Source: an uncultured Prevotellaceae bacterium (GTDB taxonomy: Bacteria; Bacteroidota; Bacteroidia; Bacteroidales; Muribaculaceae). From it: 64,000 nucleotides of DNA. Below are positions 16,184 to 24,938 of this stretch, piece by piece. Where the stretch lies: NCBI GenBank assembly GCA_947165675.1, contig CAMVBJ010000003.1, positions 1 through 64,000 on the forward strand, given 5' to 3'. How positions within the stretch are numbered: position 1 is the first letter of the stretch; the number at the start of each line of letters is the position of its first letter. The notes under the pieces are model-generated. The model was not told the DNA's origin, ran no database searches, and was given only the letters and a program-made list of their open reading frames with translations. A program made the translations under genes and the position numbers.

Positions 16184-17053
16184 TTACTTGAGGGCGATGC
16201 GTTGCAGCACGATGACGATGGCACCCTTGTTGTCGAGCAACGCCATCTCGTTCTGGTTGATGCGTTTGCAGGACTCGGTGCGCTCCAGTGCCAGCAACAG
16301 TGCAGTCTCGATGTCGATGTTCTGGCAGTTGTGCCCTGTCGAGTGCAGATCCTCGAACTGGATGGCCATGTCCTTGGCGGGATCCAGGGTAATGATGCCG
16401 TTGATGATGTTGCACCCCGTGTCGCCGTGGATGGTCTGCTCGATGGCGTCGATGACGACGCGCATCCCCTTGTCGCTGACGTTCTCGCTGTCGATCTCCT
16501 TGATGAGCCAGGCTCCGTTCATGGCGTCGAGGTTGTGGCGCTTGAGTACCATGATGACGGCCCCCTTGGAGTTCATCAGGTTCAGGTACTGGGCGTTGTA
16601 TTGGGTCTCAAGGGTGAAGCGGCGCACGTCGGCCAGGGCGTGCATGATGGTCTTCTCGCTTGTCACGTTGTGACATTGCCTGCTGGTTGAGATGAACTCG
16701 CCGAATTGCAGGTTGTTGCCACTCAACTGGAAGGTGCCGTTGATGGTGTTGCAGCCATTGCTGCCATACACCTTGTTGCCACCGGCAAAGTCAAGGTAGA
16801 GGTAGGCACGGTCGATGGTATAGACTTTCTTCTTGCGCATCGACACGATGTCCCACTCGCCATAGAGTTGTTTGGCGGGATCGGTGACCCTGACCTCGCG
16901 CATGGGCTGCTCCACGTTGGCTGTTGCATTCTCGACGTTCACGGCCTTCTTCTGGTACTTCTTGTCTTTCTTCTTGTCGGCGTGCATCGTGGCGGGTGCC
17001 ATCAGCACAGCCATCAAGAGCGTCATGACGATATATTTTCTCATGTTGTTCAA
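16184..17053 (-). CDS. Exported protein with two META domains
   Basis: This 289-residue protein has a signal peptide (about residues 1-25, ending MHA) and a Lys-rich linker. Two META (HslJ-like) domains follow, at about residues 60-165 and 175-285. Each repeat carries the family hallmark: GSNGCNTINGTF in the first and GDTGCNIINGII in the second, plus a downstream Cys in RQCHN and HNCQN. META domains occur in envelope stress and secreted proteins of poorly defined function. An in-frame ATG three codons downstream is an alternative start. A -7 box lies at 17077-17084. Confidence 0.85.
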   Translation of the reverse strand: MNNMRKYIVMTLLMAVLMAPATMHADKKKDKKYQKKAVNVENATANVEQPMREVRVTDPAKQLYGEWDIVSMRKKKVYTIDRAYLYLDFAGGNKVYGSNGCNTINGTFQLSGNNLQFGEFISTSRQCHNVTSEKTIMHALADVRRFTLETQYNAQYLNLMNSKGAVIMVLKRHNLDAMNGAWLIKEIDSENVSDKGMRVVIDAIEQTIHGDTGCNIINGIITLDPAKDMAIQFEDLHSTGHNCQNIDIETALLLALERTESCKRINQNEMALLDNKGAIVIVLQRIALK

Positions 17054-17076
17054 GTCTTTTTTTGGGTTTCAAACTT

Positions 17077-17084
17077 CAAAATTA
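17077..17084 (-). promoter_or_regulatory. -7 box of the META-domain gene
   Basis: TAATTTTG on the minus strand lies 23 bases before the ATG at 17053. Confidence 0.6.
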
Positions 17085-17186
17085 CTCCTTTTTCTCCATT
17101 CTGCCCAATCCTTTAGCGGTTTTTAAGATTTCGTGCCATAAAATGTGAAAATTTGCCCATCAGGAACGGGTTTTTTGGAGGTCGGG

Positions 17187-17205
17187 TAATTTTGCGTTAC
17201 CTTTG
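17187..17205 (+). promoter_or_regulatory. Two overlapping -7 boxes before the TPR gene
   Basis: TAATTTTG (17187-17194) and TACCTTTG (17198-17205) both match TAnnTTTG. Either gives a short leader to the ATG at 17225 and excludes the earlier TTG codon at 17153. Confidence 0.6.
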
Positions 17206-17224
17206 CCGTTATATTATAGCAATA

Positions 17225-19318
17225 ATGAAGACGGAACAGATCACATATCAGCGCTTGACGTTGCTGCTGGCGGCGCTTGTGGCGGCACTTGCCATGCAGG
17301 GGCAGATCAACACCGACCAGGTGGTGAACATCGGGCGCAATGCGCTTTACTTTGAGGACTATATCCTTGCAATCCAGTACTTCAACCAGGCGATCAAGGC
17401 CAAGCCCTTCCTGGCCGACCCCTATTTCTACCGCTCGGTGGCCAAAATCAACCTGGAGGACTACAGTGGAGCCGAGCAGGATGCCAGCATGGCGATAGAG
17501 CGCAACCCGTTTATCGTCGATGCCTATCAGGTGCGTGGCGTGGCTCGCCAGAACCAGGGGAACTTTGAGGAGGCAGTCAAGGACTATGACGCGGGCTTGA
17601 ACCTCATGCCCGAGGACAAGAACATGCTCATGAACCGTGCCGTGTGCGAGACCGAATTGAAGAACTACAGCGAGGCCCAGGAGACCTTTGAGCGCCTGCT
17701 GCGACTCGACCGCCGCAACGACCGTGCCTACATCGGTCTGGCCCAGATGAACCTCGCCCAGCATGACACCACCGCCGCCCTCGATAACTTGAACAGGAGT
17801 ATTGCCTTGAGCAAGAACAATGCGGCTGCCTATGTGCTGCGCGCCGAGATTGCCACCCGCTCGCGTCACGACTTCGAGAGCGCTGTGGCCGACATGGACA
17901 GTGCCATCGTGCTCGAACCTCGCTATGCGGGTTACTTTATCAATCGCGCCTTCATGAAGTACAACATCGATGACTACTTCGGCGCCATGGCCGACTATGA
18001 CTATGCCTTGAGCCTTGATCCCACCAGCACCGAGGCTCACTTCAACCGAGGACTGTTGCGTGCCGAGGTGGGGGATAACAATAAGGCTATCAGTGACTTT
18101 GACTATGTGCTCAAGAAGAATCCCGCTAATTTCATGGCGCTCTACAACCGCGCTCTGTTACACATGCGCACGGGACAGTTCCGCAATGCGGTGCAGGATT
18201 TCACCGCCATCTTGAAAAAGTATCCCAACTTTGAAGCGGGCTACATGGCTCGTGGTGAGGCCAAGCGCCGCATGGGGGACAACAAGGGCAGTGAGGCCGA
18301 CATGGAGCGGGCAATGACCATCTTTCGCCGTAACAAGACTCACGTCTCCAACTTCAACCCCGCTGAGATTGAGGCTACTGCCGCTGTCAAGAAGGCCGAG
18401 CAGCGAGCCCTGAGTGGCGGTAAGGATGAACCCGAGACTGCCGAGGAAATCATGGAGCGCTTCAACACCCTGCTCACGGTCAACGACAGGGATCCCGTCA
18501 AACCCGAGTATGCCAACCGCCAGCGTGGTCACATCCAGAACGACAACATCGAGGTGGAGCCCATGCCCATGTTCGTGCTGAGCTATTATGCCAAGGATAA
18601 CAAACTCAATGGCAACACCTACTACATCCGTGAGATAGACGAGATCAATGAAACGCGACTGTTGCCTGGCACGTTGACGCTGGTCAACGGTGAACCCCAG
18701 CTGGGCGAGGAGGAAATCCAGCGCCATTTCTCTAATATCGAGTATTACAACTCGCTGCTTGCCGGTGCCAAGCCCCGCGGCATCGACCATTTTGCCCGCG
18801 GTGTGGACTATCTGCTGGTCAAGAATCCCGAGGCGGCGATAAGCGATGCTGATGCAGCCATAGCCCAGAACCCGCAGTTCATGTTGGCTTACTTCTTGCG
18901 TGCCGATGCCCACTACATGCAGTTCCGCATGACCCAGGCGCGTGATGCGGGAACCAGTGAGCTGTTCGGTGGGGCTCCCGACGCCAGGTCCCAGGCCATG
19001 TTGCGCCAGCGCCAGGATGTAACCACGCTCGACCTGATGATGGCCGACCTGGACCAAGTGCTCAAACTCTCTCCCAAGAATGTCTATGCCCACTATAACA
19101 AGGGCAACGTGTATATGCTGCAAGGCGATTTCACCAGCGCCATCAGTTGCTTCACCACGGCCATCGAACTCAAGCCCGACCTGGGCGAGGCCTACTATAA
19201 CCGTGGCTTGATGTACCTGCGCATGGGTAACAAGAACATGGGTGTGGCCGACCTAAGCAAAGCTGGAGAACTCGGTGTGCTCCCCAGCTATAATGTCCTC
19301 AAGCGCATGACGCGCTAA
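17225..19318 (+). CDS. Exported tetratricopeptide-repeat protein
   Basis: The ATG at 17225 follows the promoter and opens a signal peptide (LTLLLAALVAALAMQG). The 697-residue protein contains at least eight TPR units in its first 375 residues (for example ALYFEDYILAIQYFNQAIKA and YNRGL). A charged linker of about 200 residues follows, then two or three more TPRs at the C-terminus ending YYNRGLMYLRMGNK. Such proteins act as scaffolds in the periplasm; the partner is unknown. It is alone, divergent from the META gene, and a hairpin follows at 19349-19380. Confidence 0.85.
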   Translation: MKTEQITYQRLTLLLAALVAALAMQGQINTDQVVNIGRNALYFEDYILAIQYFNQAIKAKPFLADPYFYRSVAKINLEDYSGAEQDASMAIERNPFIVDAYQVRGVARQNQGNFEEAVKDYDAGLNLMPEDKNMLMNRAVCETELKNYSEAQETFERLLRLDRRNDRAYIGLAQMNLAQHDTTAALDNLNRSIALSKNNAAAYVLRAEIATRSRHDFESAVADMDSAIVLEPRYAGYFINRAFMKYNIDDYFGAMADYDYALSLDPTSTEAHFNRGLLRAEVGDNNKAISDFDYVLKKNPANFMALYNRALLHMRTGQFRNAVQDFTAILKKYPNFEAGYMARGEAKRRMGDNKGSEADMERAMTIFRRNKTHVSNFNPAEIEATAAVKKAEQRALSGGKDEPETAEEIMERFNTLLTVNDRDPVKPEYANRQRGHIQNDNIEVEPMPMFVLSYYAKDNKLNGNTYYIREIDEINETRLLPGTLTLVNGEPQLGEEEIQRHFSNIEYYNSLLAGAKPRGIDHFARGVDYLLVKNPEAAISDADAAIAQNPQFMLAYFLRADAHYMQFRMTQARDAGTSELFGGAPDARSQAMLRQRQDVTTLDLMMADLDQVLKLSPKNVYAHYNKGNVYMLQGDFTSAISCFTTAIELKPDLGEAYYNRGLMYLRMGNKNMGVADLSKAGELGVLPSYNVLKRMTR

Positions 19319-19348
19319 ATCGACGCTATTTTACCCTCCATCCATTCA

Positions 19349-19380
19349 TCTATTTGTCCAAATGCATGTGGACAGATAGA
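19349..19380. terminator. Hairpin between convergent genes
   Basis: An 11-base stem (19349-19359 with 19370-19380, one mismatch) lies between the TPR gene stop and the DUF5106 stop. An alternative outer pairing, CATCTATT with AATAGATG, competes with it. Confidence 0.55.
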
Positions 19381-19393
19381 CGAATAGATGCAA

Positions 19394-20173
19394 TTAGTTG
19401 GCGGCGTTCAGCTTCTTGAGCGTTGCCTCGACCTTGTTGAGGCTTCCCTCGTTCTTGATGAGCACCTTGTAGCCCTTGTCCAGCAGGTAGAAGCATGGCA
19501 GGGTGGGCAGGTCGTAGAGCTCGCCGAACTCGATGGTCTGGCTCTGGTTCCAGCCGTTGATCATCATCTTGGGGTACTTGGCCTTCTTCCACAGCTTGTT
19601 GTCATTGTAGGGGTAGATGGCAAGCACGATGAGCTTCTTCTCGTTGACCAGCTTGTTGATGAGTTCGCTCTCGGCCAGGCGTTGCTTCACGGTCTCGCAG
19701 GACTCACAGTCGGGGTTGTTGAAATAGACCAGGATGTGGTCGGCCTGGAGCTCCTTGAGACGATGAGCGGTCTTGTCGCCCGGGGTGATGTAGTCAAAGT
19801 CGGCAGCCACGGTGCCAATCATGTTCTTCTTGGCACCCTCGAGCAGCAGGCGCTGCTTCTCCTTCTCGGTATTGCTCAAGATGTAGTTCTCGGTGGCATG
19901 CTTGAGTACGACCAGGTACAGGCCCTCGTTGTGGATGGGATCGGCAGCGTCACTGAAGCGGCGCTCGGCCAGTTCCATCATTTGGCGGTAGGCTTTGGGA
20001 TCCTTGGCGAGCGTTTCCATTGTGGCGTTCATCAGAAACTCGGCCTTGGGCTGTTCCAGCAGGACGGTTTGCTCCAGTAATTGGTTGTACTTCTCGGGTG
20101 CAGGCACCGACTGTGCCTGGGCTGTCATCCATCCGGCGATGGCGATAATTGCTGCAACAATGAGTTTTTTCAT
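19394..20173 (-). CDS. Periplasmic thioredoxin-fold protein with DUF5106
   Basis: The ATG at 20173 gives a signal peptide (residues 1-20, ending AQA) and a 259-residue product; codons further upstream precede the promoter and were discarded. The first 130 residues are helical and match the DUF5106 type found in front of thioredoxin domains in Bacteroidales. The C-terminal thioredoxin fold carries a CxxC-like motif (DCESCETV) near residue 160 and a cis-Pro turn (YDLPTLPCFY). A periplasmic disulfide or redox role is inferred. Confidence 0.8.
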   Translation of the reverse strand: MKKLIVAAIIAIAGWMTAQAQSVPAPEKYNQLLEQTVLLEQPKAEFLMNATMETLAKDPKAYRQMMELAERRFSDAADPIHNEGLYLVVLKHATENYILSNTEKEKQRLLLEGAKKNMIGTVAADFDYITPGDKTAHRLKELQADHILVYFNNPDCESCETVKQRLAESELINKLVNEKKLIVLAIYPYNDNKLWKKAKYPKMMINGWNQSQTIEFGELYDLPTLPCFYLLDKGYKVLIKNEGSLNKVEATLKKLNAAN

Positions 20174-20222
20174 TTTTGTTGTTATGCTTAATTTATTGGT
20201 GTTAATGTATCTAATTTTTCGG

Positions 20223-20240
20223 CAAATATAGCTAACTTTG
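20223..20240. promoter_or_regulatory. Overlapping divergent promoters
   Basis: TATATTTG on the minus strand (20223-20230) serves the thioredoxin-fold gene. TAACTTTG on the plus strand (20233-20240) serves ybaK. The two -7 boxes are only two bases apart, so the two transcripts probably compete for polymerase. Confidence 0.65.
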
Positions 20241-20260
20241 CCGAATAATGTCATAAAACG

Positions 20261-20752
20261 ATGAAAAAAATCGCAAAAACCAATGCGGCGCGTCTGCTGG
20301 ATGCGGCCGAGATAGAGTATGAGCTCATCCCCTACGAGGTGGATGAGACCGACTTGGGTGCCCAGCACATTGCCGATCAGTTAGGCGAGAATATTGAGCA
20401 AGTGTTCAAGACCCTGGTGTTGCAGGGCGACAAGACGGGACATCTGGTCTGTGTCATTCCTGGTGCCGAGGAGGTGGACTTGAAAAAGGCCGCCAAGGTG
20501 TCGGGTAACAAGAAGGTGGACCTCATTCCCATGAAGGAATTGTTACCCACCACAGGTTACATCCGTGGCGGGTGTTCACCAGTGGGCATGAAAAAGCCTT
20601 TCCCGACCTATATCGACGAGACGTGCATCCTGTATGACTATATCTATGTGAGCGCGGGAGTCCGCGGCCTCCAGTTCAAGATTAATCCCGAAACGCTGGT
20701 CGAGTTTGTCGGAGCTCAAGCTGTTGACCTGATTGCCGAGAAAACCGAGTGA
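20261..20752 (+). CDS. ybaK: Cys-tRNA(Pro)/Cys-tRNA(Cys) deacylase, YbaK family
   Basis: This 163-residue editing enzyme removes Cys mischarged on tRNA-Pro. The sequence KTLVLQGDKTGHLVCVIPGAEEVDLKK (residues 49-75) contains the conserved Lys and the family core, followed by GYIRGGCSPVGMKK, the substrate-binding Gly-rich loop. Length is typical. It is the first gene of a ybaK-aroC-thioesterase operon and overlaps the aroC ATG by one base. Confidence 0.92.
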   Translation: MKKIAKTNAARLLDAAEIEYELIPYEVDETDLGAQHIADQLGENIEQVFKTLVLQGDKTGHLVCVIPGAEEVDLKKAAKVSGNKKVDLIPMKELLPTTGYIRGGCSPVGMKKPFPTYIDETCILYDYIYVSAGVRGLQFKINPETLVEFVGAQAVDLIAEKTE

Positions 20753-21768
20753 TGATGAATACCATAGGCAAAATATTGACCCTGACCACATTTGGAGAAT
20801 CGCACGGACCCGCAATGGGCGGAGTGCTTGACGGAGTGCCTGCTGGAGCGGAAATCGATCTGGACGCATTACAACGCTATGTGGACCGTCGCCGGACGGG
20901 ACAGAGCGCAGGCAGCAGCACCCGCGACGAGCGTGATAGGGTGGAGGTGCTCTCGGGCATCTGGCAGGGTAAGACTTTGGGCACTCCCATTGGTTTTATC
21001 GTCCGCAACACCGACGCCCGCAGTGCCGACTATGACGAGATGGCCCGTTGTTACCGTCCCAATCACGCCGATTTCACCTGGCAGGCCAAGTACGGCATCC
21101 GTGATCATCGAGGCGGAGGACGTGCATCGGCGCGTGAGACGGTCTGCCGAGTGGTCGCCGGCGGTATCGCCATGCAGCTGTTGAATCAATTGGGGATCAC
21201 CATCGAGTCCAGCATTACACAGGTGGGGTCATGCCATGGCGTGACCACCGAGGACATCGCACGCCTGATAGCCGATGCCGCCAGCAGCGGTGACACCCTG
21301 GGAGGTGTCATAGCCTGCACGGTTCATGGGGTCCCTGCTGGTTTGGGAGAACCTGTTTATGGCAAGCTGCAAGCCCAATTGGCGGCAGCGATGATGAGCA
21401 TCCCGTCGGTCCACGGTTTTGACTACGGTGATGGCTTTGAGATGGCGGGCAAGCGTGGTAGCGAAGTGATGGACGTGTTCGTGAAGCGTGACGATGGCTC
21501 CATAGGCACGATGTCAAATCATTCGGGCGGCATCCAGGGCGGCATCAGCAATAGCGAGGACATTACCATGCGCGTTGCCTTCAAGCCGGTGCCCACGCTG
21601 ATGCGTGACGTCCCCACCGTGGATCACGAGGGGCATTCGGTGACACTGCATCCCCGTGGCCGTCATGACGCTTGTGTGCTGCCACGGGCCTTGCCTGTAG
21701 TCGAGTCGATGGCAGCGCTGGTGATGTTAGACAATTATTTGATGAGTAAAAACTATGTGCACAGATAA
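20752..21768 (+). CDS. aroC: Chorismate synthase
   Basis: This enzyme performs the last step of the shikimate pathway: 5-enolpyruvylshikimate-3-phosphate to chorismate, with reduced FMN. The three family signatures are visible: GESHGPAMGGVLDGVPAG at the N-terminus, RGGGRASARET in the middle, and the C-terminal RGRHDACVLPRALPVVE. The start at 20752 gives MMNTIGK, aligned with the usual MFNTFG opening, and overlaps the ybaK stop. Length (338 residues) is at the short end of normal. The downstream thioesterase overlaps by 14 bases, so the three genes are likely one operon. Confidence 0.95.
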   Translation: MMNTIGKILTLTTFGESHGPAMGGVLDGVPAGAEIDLDALQRYVDRRRTGQSAGSSTRDERDRVEVLSGIWQGKTLGTPIGFIVRNTDARSADYDEMARCYRPNHADFTWQAKYGIRDHRGGGRASARETVCRVVAGGIAMQLLNQLGITIESSITQVGSCHGVTTEDIARLIADAASSGDTLGGVIACTVHGVPAGLGEPVYGKLQAQLAAAMMSIPSVHGFDYGDGFEMAGKRGSEVMDVFVKRDDGSIGTMSNHSGGIQGGISNSEDITMRVAFKPVPTLMRDVPTVDHEGHSVTLHPRGRHDACVLPRALPVVESMAALVMLDNYLMSKNYVHR

Positions 21769-22510
21769 AAAAAACGGAAAAAAAGAGTTTTCCATAAATT
21801 ACTACCTCGCTGCTGGCGAGTGCAATCCTCAGGGCGAGATGCCCTTAACGCTGTTGATGAGACGTATCATCGAGGTGGCTACCTATCATGCCAACTCATG
21901 GGGCGTGGGATATTCCCGCCTCATTCAAGATAACCATGTGTGGGTGCTCTCCCGTGTGACCGTCGAGGTGTCGCGTTTCCCAAGAGTTAACGAGAACTAC
22001 CGCCTCACCACGTGGATTGAGGACTACAACCGTCACTTCTCGCAGCGCAACATGCGGCTGGACGATGGCGATGGCAACACGCTGGGATATGTGCGCACTA
22101 TCTGGATGGTCATCGACCTCAGCACCCGTGCGAGCGTGGACATTTCACAGTTGAGCTACATCCGCGAGAATATTTCCGACAGGGCTTGTCCCATCGAGCC
22201 GATGAGCCGCCTGCGACCCATTGAACAGGGCCATTCAGTCGATTACACCTTCGGCTACATGGATTGTGACTTCAACCGCCATGTTAACACTGTGCGCTAC
22301 CTCTCGCACTTGATGAACTTGTTTGACATGGACTGCTATGACCATTACTTCATCCGTCGCATGGAGATTTCCTTTGTCAAGGAAACTCATTATGGCGAGA
22401 CCTGTCAGTTTATTATTGATGATAATGATCCAATGGACTCCCGCATGAGTGTCACCGATGCCGACGGCAATGACAACGTGCGTGCCCGTTTCCAGTGGCA
22501 AGAACGCTGA
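21755..22510 (+). CDS. Acyl-ACP thioesterase-like protein (double hot-dog)
   Basis: This 251-residue protein resembles plant-type FatA/FatB and bacterial acyl-ACP thioesterases, which release fatty acids from ACP. It contains two hot-dog halves: the first with HANSWGVGYSRL and WVLSRVTVEVSRFPR, the second with MDCDFNRHVNTVRYLSHLMN, which holds the conserved Asn/His of the active site. It overlaps aroC by 14 bases. A palindromic repeat (22514-22593) follows immediately and probably terminates the operon. Confidence 0.85.
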   Translation: MCTDKKNGKKEFSINYYLAAGECNPQGEMPLTLLMRRIIEVATYHANSWGVGYSRLIQDNHVWVLSRVTVEVSRFPRVNENYRLTTWIEDYNRHFSQRNMRLDDGDGNTLGYVRTIWMVIDLSTRASVDISQLSYIRENISDRACPIEPMSRLRPIEQGHSVDYTFGYMDCDFNRHVNTVRYLSHLMNLFDMDCYDHYFIRRMEISFVKETHYGETCQFIIDDNDPMDSRMSVTDADGNDNVRARFQWQER

Positions 22511-22513
22511 AAC

Positions 22514-22593
22514 AAAACTACGAATTACGCGAATTAAACGAAGGCTCCGCTGCAGAAGCCAAAATTAGTTTAATTCGAGTAATTTGTAGTTTT
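22514..22593 (+). repeat. Dispersed palindrome, copy B (operon terminator)
   Basis: The arms 22514-22539 and 22568-22593 match at 24 of 26 positions. The inner loop has its own GGCT/AGCC stem, and a T-run follows. The core ACTACGAATTACGC is shared with copies A and D. Confidence 0.8.
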
Positions 22594-22607
22594 TTATAGT
22601 TGCCCCA

Positions 22608-22637
22608 TTGTTTTTCATCGGATAATTTGTAATTTTG
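22608..22637 (+). promoter_or_regulatory. Promoter of the FGE-fold lipoprotein
   Basis: TTG (22608-22610), a 19-base spacer and TAATTTTG (22630-22637). The transcript would carry a leader of about 148 bases with GC-rich stretches. I recognise no known riboswitch in it. Confidence 0.75.
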
Positions 22638-22791
22638 TGGTGTCTTTATGCTGGAATCTACCCGCTTGGGCTGCAACTGGTTACGACGACCCCTGGCCGC
22701 ACCGCATACGTGTCGTTAACCGTCCGCTTCAAACAAGGAAAGAATCTTTCAAATAAGTATAAGTCTAACTTTAAACCCAAACAACAAAACT

Positions 22792-23592
22792 ATGATGAAG
22801 ATTAAATCTTTATTGATTGCCATGATTGCCATTTGCTTGACCATGGGCTTCACTTCGTGTAGCGATGATGAACCCGTCGATGAGCCCGTCGATGGTGAAG
22901 TGTTCACCTATAACGTGAACTCGGTACCGTTCAATATGGTATATGTCAAGGGAGGCACCTTCTGGATGGGTGCTACCGATGAGCAGGCAGAGGACTACCA
23001 AAGCAATGAGACCCCTGTGAACCGCGTTCATCTGTCGAGCTATTTCATCGGCCAGACTGAGGTGACGCAAGCGCTGTGGCTCGAAGTGATGGGTGCCAAT
23101 CCCAGCCGCTTTTTAGGAAATCTCCAGCGTCCTGTGGAGCAGGTGAGCTGGAATGACTGCCAGACGTTTCTCGCTCGCCTGAACGAGCTGACGGGCAAGA
23201 ATTTCCGTCTGTTGACCGAGGCGGAGTGGGAATTCGCTGCTCGTGGCGGCAACAAGAGCCTAGGTTACAAATATGCTGGCAGCGACACGATTTGGAATGT
23301 TGCTTGGTACAATGACAATGCCTACAGAACACCCCATCCAGTGGCCACCAAGGCTCCTAACGAGCTGGGCTTGTATGACATGAGCGGTAACGTCTGTGAG
23401 TGGTGTCAAGACTGGTTCGACAGCTATACCAGTGAAGAGAAGACCAATCCGACAGGTCCTGCTACCGCCTCTTACCGCGTGTTTCGTGGTGGCGGCTGGT
23501 ACCCCGGTGCCTCATGCTGCCGCGTATCGTGGCGGAACCGCAACACGCCGGTGTTCACTGACGCCGACCTGGGGTTGCGCCTTGCCCTTTAA
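22792..23592 (+). CDS. Lipoprotein with formylglycine-generating-enzyme (SUMF1) fold
   Basis: This 266-residue lipoprotein has the lipid Cys in GFTSCSDD, then an acidic PVDEPVDG linker, then a complete FGE-sulfatase domain. Hallmarks are FIGQTEVTQALW, RLLTEAEWEFAARGG, LYDMSGNVCEWCQDW and the C-terminal RGGGWYPGASCCRVSWRN. No sulfatase is encoded in the window, so the domain may serve as a binding scaffold, as in GldJ/GldK-type proteins. The two Cys of classical FGE are not clearly conserved, although two adjacent Cys occur near residue 244. The promoter and leader are unusual in length. Confidence 0.85.
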   Translation: MMKIKSLLIAMIAICLTMGFTSCSDDEPVDEPVDGEVFTYNVNSVPFNMVYVKGGTFWMGATDEQAEDYQSNETPVNRVHLSSYFIGQTEVTQALWLEVMGANPSRFLGNLQRPVEQVSWNDCQTFLARLNELTGKNFRLLTEAEWEFAARGGNKSLGYKYAGSDTIWNVAWYNDNAYRTPHPVATKAPNELGLYDMSGNVCEWCQDWFDSYTSEEKTNPTGPATASYRVFRGGGWYPGASCCRVSWRNRNTPVFTDADLGLRLAL

Positions 23593-23610
23593 CTTGGCGT
23601 AGCCAATAGC

Positions 23611-23667
23611 ACAAATTTCACAGACTAGCTGATGTAGCGAGACCGTCGTTTAATTTGTGAAATTCGT
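23611..23667. repeat. Dispersed palindrome, degenerate copy C
   Basis: The arms 23611-23627 and 23651-23667 match at 14 of 17 positions around AAATTTCACA/TGTGAAATT. The core differs from copies A, B and D but occupies the same position, between convergent genes just past a stop codon. Confidence 0.5.
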
Positions 23668-23669
23668 TG

Positions 23670-24266
23670 TTATGATATGATGCTGGTGCCGTCGATGGCG
23701 GCAAACTGCTCGCGCAGCCCTGGCACCTTGTCGGCATCGGCCTCAATGGTCATGGAGCACACGTTGTCAAAGGCCTGCTCGATGACTTTCAAGTCGTTCT
23801 TTTTCACGACTTTCATGACATCGTTCATGCTCAGGTAGGGGAAGGTGAACGACAGCCGTGCCTGCTCGTGGCACTCGAGGATTTCACCCGCCTCGATGGC
23901 GAGCTTGGCCGCCTCGCGATAGGCAACAATCAGTCCTGACGTGCCCAGCTTGATGCCGCCAAAGTAGCGGATGACCACAATCACAATGTTGGTCAATTCA
24001 AAAGAGTTGATCTGTCCCAGAATAGGCTTACCGGCAGTTCCACTGGGCTCGCCATTGTCGCTGCTCAGGTACTCATTGCGTTCGGTGCCAATCATGTAGG
24101 CCCAGCAGCAGTGGCGTGCGTCATGGTACTCGTTGGCATAGCGCTTGATTACGGCACGTGCCTCCTCGGCGCTTGACACGGGTTCGGCAAACGCTAAGAA
24201 TCGTGACATCTTCTCGCGGTAGATGCCTTGGGACACGCCCTTTACTGTCTTATAGAAATCACTCAT
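23670..24266 (-). CDS. YigZ/IMPACT-family protein
   Basis: This 198-residue protein belongs to the UPF0029/IMPACT family. The conserved block HCCWAYMIG...SSDNGEPSGTAGKPIL and VIVVIRYFGGIKLGTSGLI matches the YigZ core (residues 50-115). The C-terminal DUF1949-type domain starts around residue 135. Family members bind translation-related factors; the exact biochemical role is unsettled. It is monocistronic with a -7 box at 24285-24292. Confidence 0.88.
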   Translation of the reverse strand: MSDFYKTVKGVSQGIYREKMSRFLAFAEPVSSAEEARAVIKRYANEYHDARHCCWAYMIGTERNEYLSSDNGEPSGTAGKPILGQINSFELTNIVIVVIRYFGGIKLGTSGLIVAYREAAKLAIEAGEILECHEQARLSFTFPYLSMNDVMKVVKKNDLKVIEQAFDNVCSMTIEADADKVPGLREQFAAIDGTSIIS

Positions 24267-24284
24267 AGAAGAAAAAATAGGTCA

Positions 24285-24292
24285 CAAATGTA
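24285..24292 (-). promoter_or_regulatory. -7 box of the YigZ gene
   Basis: TACATTTG on the minus strand lies 18 bases before the ATG. Confidence 0.55.
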
Positions 24293-24367
24293 GATGTTTT
24301 TCTCGAATTATACCTATTGCCCCGCAGGGTTCGGCTGGGCATCTATATCATCGCCTGTATAGACTTG

Positions 24368-24823
24368 CTACAACGAATCGTCGCTAACGTCAATCTCACA
24401 CTGGCACATCTCGCGGTATTCCTCCCAGTTGGGATCTTCCTCGGCATGGAACTGCAGGGGCAGGGTCTCGAAGGGGGATAGCGCCTCGTTGAACTTGCGC
24501 TGGAAGATGTGCAGACTGCGTGTGTAAAACACCCAGTTGCGTTGTCCGTCACCGGTGTAGATGCCCGTGAGAATGGCGACAGGATCGCGGTCAAAGCATG
24601 TCATCAGGGCATCGGTGACTTCCTCCATCAGTTTAGAGTCAGCATAGTTTGGCAATGCTTTCTCGTCGCCCACATACTGCCAGGTGACCTCGACGCGGAA
24701 CCGATACACGCCTGTCTCGATGACGGGCTCCATCGCGCGGCGCCCAGTCACCAGGATAAGGTTGTTATTGTCTCCCTCGGCGGGAGCTGTCCACCACTCG
24801 TTACTTATCTTCATCTGTGCCAT
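24368..24823 (-). CDS. DUF695-type protein
   Basis: This 151-residue soluble protein carries WTAPAEGDNNNLILVTGRR at the start and the central phrase GIYTGDGQRNWVFYT, which I associate with DUF695. The function is unknown. It has no signal peptide. The C-terminus is acidic. It stands between YigZ and a small lipoprotein on the same strand, separated from the latter by a terminator hairpin, so it is probably transcribed on its own. Confidence 0.75.
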   Translation of the reverse strand: MAQMKISNEWWTAPAEGDNNNLILVTGRRAMEPVIETGVYRFRVEVTWQYVGDEKALPNYADSKLMEEVTDALMTCFDRDPVAILTGIYTGDGQRNWVFYTRSLHIFQRKFNEALSPFETLPLQFHAEEDPNWEEYREMCQCEIDVSDDSL

Positions 24824-24876
24824 AGACTTGTCTTGTTGTTCTGGTCGCTAAATATGGTTTTTTTCTTAATCGCTAA

Positions 24877-24916
24877 TAAATAAGCGCAACCATCATCGTG
24901 GGGCTGCGCTTGTTTA
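24877..24916 (-). terminator. Terminator of the small lipoprotein gene
   Basis: A 12-base stem (24877-24888 with 24905-24916, one wobble) closes a 16-base loop 22 bases after the stop codon of the gene at 24939-25400. Confidence 0.7.
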
Positions 24917-24938
24917 TCAGTTCCTGGTGTGCCGTTTA

